From contig JALBUN010000010.1 in assembly GCA_025174535.1 (NCBI GenBank), positions 372,001 to 436,000 on the forward strand: DNA of 64,000 nucleotides, written 5' to 3'. Made by a program: the position numbers and the translations under genes. Source of the stretch: Cantharellus purpuraceus (lineage: Eukaryota; Basidiomycota; Agaricomycetes; Cantharellales; Hydnaceae). Each line of letters starts with the position of its first letter. Within the stretch, counting starts at the first letter, position 1. Under the pieces are notes generated by a model, which worked only from the letters and a program-made list of their open reading frames with translations, was not told the origin of the DNA and did not search any database. Shown here in pieces: positions 31,723 to 41,607 of this stretch.

Positions 31723-32579
31723 TTATCTCGTCTTTGCGTTAGAGATCACGTCTTTCATAATATCCCAAGCCGCCAGGAACTCTGTGTAAACTTTTCTTGA
31801 ACTGTCTGCACTCTTCACATAAAAAGGTTTGGCTCCTGGAGTTTGGAAGTGGCCAATCTTTAGCTTTGTGTTATGGGTTTTATCATCAAACGGACTGAAG
31901 CGTGGAGTTTCAATTGGGAACTGGCCAACCTGTAGCTTTGTGTTATAGGCTATCTCGGTATAGCGGGGTCTGAACGTTACCTTCTGGACAGATGACTCTT
32001 CTACGGCTTTCTTGCAACGTCTGGATCGTGGCGTAGATGACGTGCCCACGAACCAGTAACATTGGTACTCCACAAGCCCGTAGCTGCGGTGATGGTCGTG
32101 TACGACGCGAGTGAAGAGCGCGACCTGATCCACTGATAAGTATTCACTGTGTATCGTGAGCGTGCGGCTGATCATGTTCTTCCAGGGTTTGAGAAAGGTG
32201 CTCGTTCCATCCTGCGAGAAGACCATACGGTCACCTTCCGACAATGATTTCTTGTTTTTCAGACGCTTCTGGATCGGCTGTTCCCTGATGTCGTCGGTGT
32301 TTTGGAAAGAGTTTGTTCTTAGGTGAGTCGATTATGATGCATCGGCCCAAGTCCTGATAGAAGTACAGGTGGATTGATTGGTCGGCCTCTGGCTCCCCTT
32401 CATCTATCTTGAAAAGACGGATTTGCGAGGGATCTCCCTATCTGACTGGTGACATTCCTCAACATAGAGCACAAGGAACTCGTGAAAGGGCGGTATATCC
32501 TTTTTACACCATTCAACGCGTGTAACAAAGGCGTCGCCCGCGAGCAATATTTGGTCGGGCCATTATTCGGGTTTGGCAT
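31723..32579 (-). pseudogene. Conserved hypothetical fungal gene, probably decayed
   Basis: Three minus-strand segments look like one protein of a type I recall from Agaricomycetes but cannot name. They are LLAGDAFVTRVEWCKKDIPP with FHEFLVLY (about 32450-32560), DEGEPEADQSIHLYFYQDLG with RCIIIDSP (about 32300-32400), and the long frame to TAA 31723 with IHSEYLSVDQVALFTRVVHD and LVEYQCYWF. A GTTGAG...TCAAG intron of 56 bp could join the first two in phase. Between the second and third I find no GT donor, and the first segment has a TAA just upstream in frame, so at least one indel is likely. An active gene with unusual splicing is not excluded. Confidence 0.5.
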
Positions 32580-32888
32580 GTTGCGATAACGGGATCGTCC
32601 GAGGAGATTCTGGGTGTACCTAGACAAACGCTAGAGAATAGAGTGCAACATACTGCAAGACTTTGCGACGTTATAAGAGGGAGCTGATGAGTTCTCCGGC
32701 GTGGTTATAAGAGAATTTTAGTAAGGTTAGGTGACTCCAATTGATATTACGGCTTAGGTGCAGCAGCCTACAGGTGTGCCCACAGACAACTTTGACCTTC
32801 GATTTCCTGTCCATGGATGTACTGACAAAAAATGTAAGTATTTACCGGCGATATGGAAGAACCAAGTTGATTGGCACACGGGATTACT
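32580..32888. other. Intergenic, no recognised feature
   Basis: No ORF with family features and no match to the transposons in the window was seen. Confidence 0.4.
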
Positions 32889-33088
32889 ATAGTGCGCCAA
32901 CACCGACATAAACAATGCTCAACACCGTAACCTAAAAGCCATCCTTTTCCATTTGCGTTCGACTCAGCGCCAAAAGGACTGAAACAGACATCAAGGATCG
33001 AAAATGAAATCTAGCAACCCGGGGCAGGAGAACCGAGGAAGGAGAACAGAAACAGCTGAACGAGCCCGATGCCTAGACCGTGTGCGCA
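32889..33088 (-). pseudogene. Fragment of a second fzo1 copy
   Basis: About 200 bp align by eye with 28872-29055 inside fzo1. Shared blocks are agtgcgccaacaccgaca, then ctcaac-ccg, then gac-tcaa-ga-aaaaatg, then agcaac-cggg and gctgaacgagcccgat followed by agaccgtgt. The matched part covers the region before and into the first membrane segment. The frame is not kept. It is a short, diverged remnant 1.9 kb upstream of the intact gene and in the same orientation. Confidence 0.7.
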
Positions 33089-33717
33089 TCATGTCTTCAG
33101 GAACAACGTCTCTGTCTGCGGTTGGCTGAGTCCGCTAAGTATAGTGTTGCGAAGGGATGGGGCTGGCGGAGGGGAAAGCTTCTGGCCCCTGCCCCAGGCA
33201 CGGACTTTGGAAACATAAACCACAAATTCAACAACGACAACCTACATAATGATCCCTTGCAAACAAACGGACGAGTTATAGATCAGACTGACATCGCGGA
33301 AGCATTCTGAAAAAGGAAATTCACTGTCCTGTCAGCCGATGACAATGAGGGTAAGTACTGGGTCGGCGATATGAACAACGATCGGCCCTAATTCAACGCG
33401 AGCCTGATGCATGGCGATTGAAACCAATCGGCACTGCCGTCGGTACACCGGACGAATACTGCATCACAGGACCCTTTCAATACCTGTAAGTATACTTCGT
33501 CTGCATGACGGCGAGCAATATACGTTATATGCGTTCTGTTTCAGGCACCCCCCCACACCCCTACTTACACCTCTAACTCCTCTTTCTCACACACTAGCCA
33601 CATACAGGATATTCTGACATGGGTTGCACATAACGGAATTTATCTATCTATTGCGGTCGAGCTCACTTATGCCCTAAATATATATGGCAATTTCAGGCAG
33701 GAATCCTGCCCCACACC
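33089..33717. other. Region upstream of the MFS gene
   Basis: It holds three GTAAGTA-type donor-like motifs (near 32838, 33351 and 33486), two of them followed by ggcgatatg, which hints at an old local duplication. No protein could be recognised. The promoter of the MFS gene should be here. Confidence 0.35.
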
Positions 33718-35527
33718 ATGGAATTGCCGCCTAAGCTCGAAGACAAATCAGACGACACAGTGATGCACCCTCCAGTGCAAACATCCGAGGGTGGTGTCCA
33801 GGCCTGGTGTACAGCCGCAGGAGGGTAGGTCCTTTGCGTACATCATCCCCACCCGCACTCATGTCGTTGCCAGTTGGCTGGCGCTCTTCGCAACTTTTGG
33901 TTCCTCAGCTTCTTTTGGCGTGTACCAAGATCTCTACGTTCGAGCCGGTACATCTACATCGTCGAATGTCGCATGGATCGGCTCAGTACAACTTTTCTTC
34001 CTCACTTCCATGGGATTGCCTGCTGGAAAGCTCCTTGACAAAGGACATTTCAGGCTTGTTGTCCTGACAGGATCTATCATCTATATCTTCAGGTTTGTCT
34101 TTTACCCACAAGCATGTAAATATATGGATGACAGACCCGCTGTTTCCCAGTTATTGCATGCTCTCCTTAGCACATCTAGATCGCTACTATCAAATATTCC
34201 TGACTCAAGGCGTAGGCGCAGGGATAGGCTCAGGTCTCATTTATATGCCGTCGATGGCTATTCAAGCCCACTACTGGCGGGAGCATCGAGCACTTGTTAT
34301 GGGTATTGTCATCACAGGTACTGTTTCCACTGCGATCACACCCTCCTATGCTAAAACTGGGCTTCGAGTCAGGCACGTCATGCGGCGGTATCGTCTTCCC
34401 TATCATGCTCAATCACCTTTTCCATGGCTCTGTTGGGTTTGCATGGGGAGTGCGAGCACAGGCCCTCTTGATGCTTGGCATGCTCGCTTTTGCGAATTGT
34501 TTGATGAGCCAGCCTGCTCAACGTCAGGCTCGGCCAGATATCTCTAAGGCTAGGGTCCTCGCCATGTTCAAAGATGTACCTTACATGCTCATGATTGCTG
34601 GGTAAGTATTCATCAGGTTGGCTGAGCCTGGCTCATCCTTTTCATATTCCTGACAGATCCTTCCTCGTCATCCTTGGGTTTCTCTTTCCTTGTGAGTCCT
34701 TCTTTCTTTCAATTGCAGCAATGGAGCGAGTCGCCTATGGATAATTTTTCCAAGATTTCTACTTGCAACTCTTTGCCGTTTTGCACCAACTTCCGACTAA
34801 CTTCGCATTCTACACCGTGAGTCTTCATATAGTATCATCTCTATGTGGCGTACATTGACACGCCTTGCCGACTGTAGCTGACCATTCAGAATGGTGTCTC
34901 GACATTTGGTCGGGTCCTTCCCAACTTATTTGCGGACAAAATGGGCGCTTTAAATGCTCTCATCTTGACGAGCTTTGCAACCGCAGCCCTTATCTTCGTC
35001 ATGTTTGGGCTCACGAACGTGGGGGGCGTGTCCACGTTTGCAGTGTTTTATGGTTTCTTCTCAGGAGCAGGTGTGTACACCATTTATAAGAACTATGCTC
35101 CCATTCCCCATTTTATTGAATTTCTTCCCCCTTGCAAGTTTTCTCGCTCTTTTCTCCGGTGTTGGCAAGTTTTGCGCAGGATGTATCTGAAGTGGGGTCA
35201 GTAGTGCACAATGTTGTTGATGACACAGGACTACGCTGACACTTCCCATTCATCTTTGAAATAGCGTACGGATGGGCATTGGCTTCTTTCTCGCGTCTTT
35301 TGGTTTCCTAGCGGGGCCGCCGATTGCTGGAGCTCTTGTTACCAACGGCGCCCATTGGTCAAAGGGAATCATATTCAGCGGCGTGCGTTTCCGCGTTTCT
35401 CCCCTATACTTGTTGTTTTTATCTTAAATTATCGGATTATCGGCAGGTCATCACTCTTGCCAGTGTCCCAGTTCTGCTTGTTTCACGCTACGGGCATGCA
35501 AAGCGAAAACAGACTCCATTTGTTTAA
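33718..35527 (+). CDS. MFS transporter, monocarboxylate-transporter-like (ten exons)
   Basis: Splicing exons 33718-33824, 33874-34092, 34151-34317, 34373-34601, 34657-34691, 34755-34816, 34878-35070, 35139-35196, 35265-35382 and 35447-35527 gives an unbroken 422-residue protein. All nine introns are GT-AG and 49-68 bp. Family landmarks are EGGVQAWCTAAGGWLALFAT, SFGVYQDLYV, WIGSVQLF, GKLLDKGHFR, GVGAGIGSGLIYMPSMAI, REHRALVMGIV, CGGIVFPIMLNHLF, FGRVLPNLFADKMGALN and GAHWSKGIIFSG. This is the fungal MCT family (TC 2.A.1.13): about twelve membrane helices in the plasma membrane, carrying small carboxylates or related solutes with protons. The substrate cannot be told. The length is typical and no lesion is seen. 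Confidence 0.87.
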
Positions 35528-36126
35528 CGGACTCACTGTTCGAGCATCATAAAGTATATATTGTGACATACTCGGGGTTTCTCTTTACGTGTCCTAGTCC
35601 TACCACTATATATTCCATAACAGTGGGTGGCCGACTGCCGTAGCGGTTACCAAAGCCCCAATCCAACGATGTTACCGTAATGGCTACGTTATGTTGTCCA
35701 AGGACATAAGTGTGTTATGGCAGGAGGGCAACAAGGAAAATGTATCAACTCAGCGTCATGCATGGCCTTGCCCACCAGGCAGCTCATGCCAGATCTCCAC
35801 GAGCTAATCGAGTATGTGCTCTGAGAAGCTGAACAAGTCAGACTGAGTCAGAACGCCGCCGCTGGCATCATGCCAGTATATCCAATAGCTCGTCGCCGTG
35901 CTAATAACATAAACAAGAGGGAGGGTCGCCATAGTCGCTCGGAACAAAAATACGTCGACGACACAATATGGATCTCTAGTGAATGCATTGTTGCTGCGAG
36001 ACAGGTGGACAACTGTGCATAATGTTGCCAAGGAGAGTACTGGTCTTCCATCAAATGTTGAGTGTATCATTGAGCTTGATATATCGTCATGACGAATGCT
36101 CTATCCTTATTCCCCGTGAAGAAGCT
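35528..36126. other. Intergenic downstream of the MFS gene
   Basis: Only short ORFs on both strands are present and none has recognisable features. No transposon match was seen. Confidence 0.4.
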
Positions 36127-36234
36127 TTACGGCGTGGAGGAAGATTACGGCGTGGAGGAGGGTTACGGTGTGGAGGAAGATTACGGTGTGGAGGAAGATT
36201 ACGGCGTGGAGGAAGATTACGGCGTGGAGGAAGA
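36127..36234 (+). repeat. 18-bp minisatellite, six units
   Basis: The unit TTACGGCGTGGAGGAAGA repeats six times (108 bp) with only C/T and A/G changes (GGTGTGG, GGAGGG). Because the unit length is a multiple of three, it keeps a frame open on each strand, but no gene context supports translation. Confidence 0.9.
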
Positions 36235-37834
36235 CAATATCCTTTAGAGGTTGCATTACACGGTCTAAAGTCATGCATAAGACTTCTTGATTGAATACTC
36301 AAGGTCATACCGTACGCTCCACTACAAGTGTGGGATGGGGGTCTCACGAGACCTTGAGAAAATATCAAGGAATGGCCATAGGCAATACGCATACACAAGT
36401 AGCGATAAAAGCACCATGAGGGGGCCAACTGCAGAAGTGAGGTTGCAGACGGGACTTAGTGTATGCGGTACGGGGGAGCACACTCTGCAGGGTACGAGTT
36501 GTCACCTCAACAAAATCGGGTGCCTGTATCGTCCCAGAATCCCTCGGCTTGGGGCCACTCATGAGCGGAGTCAAGCTCAGAATATCTGACTATCCGCATA
36601 AGATCCGAGCATCTGTGACAATCTCTCCATCTTCTATCCTTTCCATTCTAGTGTCTCCGAGGGTCAAAGTTATTTCGATCCTACGTGAGGGGGATGATGC
36701 CCGCCATTGCGTTGATTTTTGTGGTAACTTGCTTCGGTTGGGATAGTCACGTAGTACCTGAAGGGCTACATTCTACCCGAAATTTTCGTATGCCCATTCC
36801 ACGACAATGGGGCCATTAGGTTCCGTGACGGGACTCAGAAGCTAACCAGATGACTGGCAGGGTTGAAGAGAATCACAGGCTAGGTGAATGGGACGGATAT
36901 CTCGATACATAACGCTTTCCAGTGTACAACTCGGCATCGATCAAGGCGTCGTACAGGGCACCAACGCCTGTCCTCGTGCTCACAGGGATGACCTGCATCA
37001 ACGTGGGCAACCCCAAAAAAATAATGTAACATGAAGTGCCACATAGTTTTCTGTCCTCTTCGTTCGCTGCAATGGTCATCGAATGGATAGTGCTGGTGTC
37101 GGAGGTGGCTCGCAAGAGATGTATGAGGGCTCTGAATTGGACGCGACCGTGCGGCATCAAAGATTATGCGCGGCGCGGCGAATACCTTCCAATCCCAGCG
37201 CCAATAGTTGCGACATACGTGAGCTGCGACACTGTCTTTTTTAGTCTCCCGAAAAGTGCGATCCACACTTCGACCAGGCTCTCAAGGTCAGGGACGAACA
37301 CCACTTGCACGAGCTGTGCCAGGCTCATTATCGGGGCTGTCGAACAAACGAGACTTTAGGAACCTTTTACAAAACAAATCACGCATTTGTACCTGAACCA
37401 AAAATCGACAGAGCTAGGGTATGTTATGGGAGACCTAGTTGCGAGTGCGGCAGCAGTAACGAATAGGGGTCGCTAGTCGTATATCTTAAAAGAGCCCAAA
37501 GTTAGGCTAAAGAATGTAAGCAGATTTTGACGGAAGTGATCGTATGCCGTGGAGGTCATTCGTTCGAATGTTGGATGCTTGTTGACATCGAGATAAGAAA
37601 GATGTGCCGGCACACATGCCCATGCAAGGAGGACGCATCCGTGTCTAGAGATGACGTTTTAAAAAATTAGATCCTGGGTCCGTGTGAGGTGTTCGGGAGA
37701 TGAGACGAGGGGAAAGGGATCAATGGCTGATTCCACTGAGTCGAGGGAAAGTGATTGAGCGATTTGAAGGCGTCTGACCAGAATCAGCGTCTATGACTCC
37801 TCCATGCCCTTGAGCAACCGCACACCTTCCTCGT
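36235..37834. other. Low-repeat region with only weak ORFs
   Basis: Minus-strand frames at 36873-37160 (with SCYIIFLGLPTLMQVIPVST) and 36880-37266 overlap in different frames. I cannot assign either to a family. No transposon, tRNA or rRNA was seen. Confidence 0.35.
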
Positions 37835-38153
37835 CTAAAAGGATGTTCGCGTTTCCTGAGCCACCAGGTTCGTCTTATATCCTACCTTGAAGATGTCCCC
37901 GGTTGGGGAGCCGTCACGGAGAGAGCACTCTGTCACCGTCCAAACGGGGACCTCGGGTGTGACCGACTGCTCCCTCACATTCTGCTTAGCATACCGCGAC
38001 GCAGAACAGGGATCCCGTATGATTGACCGCGGAAGCACTTGCTTGGTACGTCGGAGGTACTTCTCTGCGAATTTCAAGGCAGCATCACGTGGCTTGGGAA
38101 TAACCTTCGCGAAGTTTGCTTTCCAAATTTGTGAATGGGACCTTCGGTGCCAT
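37835..38153 (-). pseudogene. Possible hypothetical gene, minus strand
   Basis: The frame ending at 37835 reads smoothly as protein (LKFAEKYLRRTKQVLPRS, VPVWTVTECSLRDGSPTGDI, FKVGYKTNLVAQETRTSF). Just upstream, ATG 38153 gives MAPKVPFTNLESKLREGYSQ in a neighbouring frame that would join with a one-base shift. No family is recognised. It may be a decayed gene or an exon of one. Confidence 0.35.
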
Positions 38154-38222
38154 TATTAGCGTGTAGCAGAGAGATGACCGATAGAAGAATTGAAGCCCCT
38201 TTTCAAAGTAGACAGGGATGAA

Positions 38223-38468
38223 TTAGTCAAAGATTTCCTCGTCCATAAGGAGTATATCCACACCGCTGGCGCGGTTGCGCCGAAAGACCTTCCAGAGGAC
38301 GAAAGTGTCTACTTCATCCAGACCGAGCATTCGACCGATGCGCAATCCGGGGAATCTCGAATGCCCTTTCAAGATTTTATCCAACAAACCAGTAGCTATA
38401 CTCCGGCAGGCATCCCAGTCCACCACGATGGCACATGATCTGGGACAAATGCCACACATGCCTCTCAT
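38223..38468 (-). other. Possible coding exon, minus strand
   Basis: This 81-residue frame contains CAIVVDWDACRSIATGLLDK and IGRMLGLDEVDTFVLWKVF. The composition looks coding, but there is no family match. It could belong with 37835-38153, although no convincing splice sites link them. The opposite strand is also open. Confidence 0.25.
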
Positions 38469-39240
38469 TCACCACACTCATACCCCTCCGTCGCATTCGT
38501 GTCGGCCCCTATCCCTGCCCAGCACTCGCACTGCCCATCTTCCGAACATCCACCGCATCACCAGCCCGATCTCGCTACTACTTTCAACACCCTGAATTAG
38601 GAGGGGATCGAGGTGGTGCGAAAGCCGAGATGTGCTGCTGGATGTTGGGGTGAGAGAGGGGAGCGCGAGGGACTAGACGTCGTGGTGTGCAGTAAATCTA
38701 GGATTACATATTAGAGTAGAGAGAATATGTTAGCCAATATTATTGGCTCGGTATATTCCGGGAACGTTAATAGATACTAACACCTTCCGTGTGAATATTA
38801 GCACGGAGCGCCTGAGCGCGTTGGCTCATCACCAACGCCGCGTGCCAGACCCCGATATGCAGCCTCTCACGCTGTACCACCCCAGAGCTTTGATACTCAA
38901 TCTCTATGGGCTGTGGAATGTGTATCCCTACATTTCTTGTGACACACCATCAAGTCATAATAAACCCTAACCCTAGTGTTATAAATTATCGCAGCGGTAC
39001 TTCCAACATCAGGTCATCGTCACCGGCACCCTCAGGGACTTCACTACCATCAAACTCATAAATTTACCTTACCTAACTAACAATTCTAATTGCATAAAAT
39101 ATGGTAACAAAACGTATTACTGTAAAACACTGAGCATTGGAGCCATACACAACATGTCTTGGGCGCTACTAGCTAGTTCGGCGCCAATATTACAGTTGAG
39201 TTGTGTTAATAATTATTTGTTTGCCAATAATGGTTTGCCA
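38469..39240. other. Intergenic edge of the low-repeat island
   Basis: No gene is recognised. A two-unit telomere-like motif (ACCCTAACCCTAG) is present near 38964-38976. The last part grades into transposon-derived sequence at 39241. Confidence 0.35.
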
Positions 39241-39466
39241 ATAATGGATGCACATCAAACCCTGGCTAGTGGAACAAGGGGAACCAGAAGTCAGAGGGTC
39301 ATCCAACCAAGAAATGGTGGACAGAGAAGGGTGCCATAGCGGTGGGGGGAAGTGGAGTTGGATCAGAGTGGGCAACAACCAGGGTGGGAATGGGTTGTGT
39401 GACTGCCCCTAACAGCACCATGGGCCAGCTGATAAAGCTGGTCAGTATACAGTCAGAGCACCTAAA
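39241..39466 (+). pseudogene. Gene E copy 5, internal fragment
   Basis: It matches gene E copy 2 around 49060-49280: ctagtggaacaaggggaacc, then gaaatggtggac, gggcaacaacc and caccatgggccagctgat followed by cagagcacct. Several indels break the frame. A MITE lies 51 bp downstream. Confidence 0.7.
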
Positions 39467-39517
39467 AAGTATTGGGACCGCCCTAATAATATTTACACAA
39501 CTCACTGGGTACAGTTA

Positions 39518-40085
39518 GATGCTTGTTTGGAATCATGTCAGTATACAATATTCTGATGTATATGGGATATACATCAGAATTTCAATGATACATAAAGCCA
39601 GGGAGTTACATTTTGGATATCTTAAAAGATTTCAGATGTGTGAAAATTTTCATAAATATAAACACATATTCTATATTTTAATAAACTTTAAAAGATAAGA
39701 CATTTGGTTGAGATGAACATAACTGTTTATATGAATATAACAGTAATGTATGTATTAATATAATTGGTATTATATAGGTTATTTAGATATACAAATACCA
39801 GGTGGGGATTAAAGATAGTTCAAATTATGTTACAAGTATTGTATAAGAAAGAATCAATAAAATTTGAATGTTCCCTCAAGAGAGTTGCCACCACTAAATG
39901 GGGAAAAAAAGAATTATTTTTGAGAATTATGCCAAAATATCAAAATATGTTTTTAAGCTAGTATATTGTGTAAAATTTGAGAGTCATGTTGAAATATGAA
40001 AATAAGTTTTAATCTAAGTGTGTTGTGTAAAATTTGAGGAAAATAGGTTGTATATACATATTTGTTGTATTTCTGAACAAGCATC
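39518..40085 (+). mobile_element. MITE copy 3 (TSD TTA)
   Basis: This 568 bp copy begins GATGCTTGTTTGGAATC and ends TTCTGAACAAGCATC. It is flanked by TTA at 39515-39517 and 40086-40088. The body matches the other two copies throughout. Confidence 0.8.
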
Positions 40086-40394
40086 TTAGATGCTAGTGTC
40101 ACATGCATGTTTCCTCACAACTGAGGTATGATTCTTTTCTGTTTATAGTACACAATCAGATACTAATTACTATCTGTAGACTGATTTTTATTCAGATCTC
40201 AATAGGTTATGGGCCCTGCCCAGTCCTAATGTACCAGGCAATTAATTGAGATCAAGACATCAGTAGTATCTCTGATAAAGTACTGAAATGTCAGAAATCA
40301 CAATTAGTGCACAGCCATCAGCCCCCCTGCTGATCTCTATCAAACTAGAAAAATTTGAAGCATTGACAGAGGATACCTATGAGACATGGGCATG
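40086..40394 (+). pseudogene. Ty1/copia leader and gag N-terminus, truncated
   Basis: ATG 40288 opens MSEITISAQPSAPLLISIKL and continues EKFEALTEDTYETWACAM. The KLxxxN/DYxxW pattern is typical of copia Gag starts. Before it, aataggttatgggccctgc (40201-40219) resembles a primer-site region. The frame is cut by the family D LTR at 40395. Confidence 0.5.
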
Positions 40395-40922
40395 TGCTAT
40401 GACTATATTCATTAACACCCAGATCCCTGTCTGATCCATTCAGATCCCCATACACATGAAATTTATGCTCCATTAGGAAACTATCACATCTCCATTTAGC
40501 CTGTCTGATTGTCACTGTTGATCTTGCTCATCCACCTCTGGTTCCAATTGATGCATCAGCATCACCATAGGAACCTGGACATCCATCCCCATCAGACTTG
40601 GACATATTCATGTAAGGCTGCCAGCCTCAGAGACCCACCACCAGAGTAACTATTATTAGATTTCAAATGTGTATTTAAGTTGTACAACTGGGGACTTCAT
40701 TCCCCAGTTCAAATATCAAATCATGCCTAGCTCCTAAGGTCCGATCTGAACCATCTAAGTCATACTCTGCCTCCAAAATCTCAGACACTGGTATTAGTGA
40801 GGGCACAGCACATAAGCTGAAGCCAAGTCCATTCTGACCCCCACAATGCACCCCAATCCCAGCTCCAACTCTGACTGTCAACTCCAACCTAAGCTCCAAC
40901 CCCCAATCAGACCTAGTGCATA
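40395..40922 (+). repeat. LTR family D, 3' end interrupted
   Basis: It starts TGCTATGACTATATTC and runs to CCTAGTGCATA. There the family B LTR begins, replacing the last bases of the D LTR. Confidence 0.75.
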
Positions 40923-41607
40923 TGTTACATCCTGTAACAACAAGTCCAAACTCTGGACCTCCACCTCCATCAACTCCACCTCCATCAACTCCACCTCCAT
41001 CAACTCCACCTCCATCAACTCCACCTCCATCAACTCCACCTCCATCAACTCCACCTCCATCAACTCCACCTCCATCAACTCCACCTCCATCAACCCCAAA
41101 CCCCATTATTGTTCTCTCTATAAGTAGTTCCTTCTTATGTTACAACAAACCTCATTCTTTATTATTGTTTAGTTTCAGTTCTGACTTGGGTCCAAACTCT
41201 GAACTCCTTTCCATGTTGTACTCCATATCCATCTTATTGTCTTATTGTTTAGTTTCAGCATTCAATTCTCCACATACTTATATGGGCTACTCTCTGTCTA
41301 TTACAGTAGTTTGTATATTAACTAAGATTTGCCCCATTAACTTCTTGTGGCTTCTTGACAAGTACCTTCTTGACAGGTTGAACTCCAGATCCCTGATCCA
41401 ACTCTGTACTCCAAACTTCAAAATATTGGACTGATGATCCGAGGGGGTGCAACACACAAGTTGAAGCCAAGTCCACTTGATCTGACTCACTAGTATTGCC
41501 CCCACTCTGTCTCCGGTTGAACTGGAACAGTAAAGTCCCATCTCCCTCTTTACTAGCAGCTGAACTCCAGCCTTTTTCCATTGAACCCTGAGTTGTCACA
41601 CTTAACA
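40923..41607 (+). repeat. LTR family B, complete (685 bp), 5' LTR of element B
   Basis: It begins TGTTACATCCTGTAACA, a 17-bp imperfect palindrome, and ends CACTTAACA. The leader GTATATACAAACTAC and the gag ATG at 41637 follow. It contains the 15-bp minisatellite at 40959-41093. Confidence 0.8.
40959..41093 (+). repeat. 15-bp minisatellite inside LTR B, nine units
   Basis: The unit CTCCACCTCCATCAA is repeated nine times without visible change. Other LTR B copies carry fewer, less pure units (46200-46265; inverted at 45640-45700, 58585-58640 and 27985-28030), so the array length varies between copies. Confidence 0.9.

Noticed and set aside
33791..34354. 187-codon ORF as a complete MFS protein
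   Set aside because: Its start and end lie in intron and out-of-frame sequence; the spliced ten-exon model explains the family motifs better.
38964..38976. Telomere-like CCCTAA repeat
   Set aside because: There are only two units, which is too short to mark a telomere or a healed break.
40959..41093. Regular repeats that might suggest a CRISPR array
   Set aside because: The units are contiguous with no spacers, the host is eukaryotic, and they lie in an LTR.
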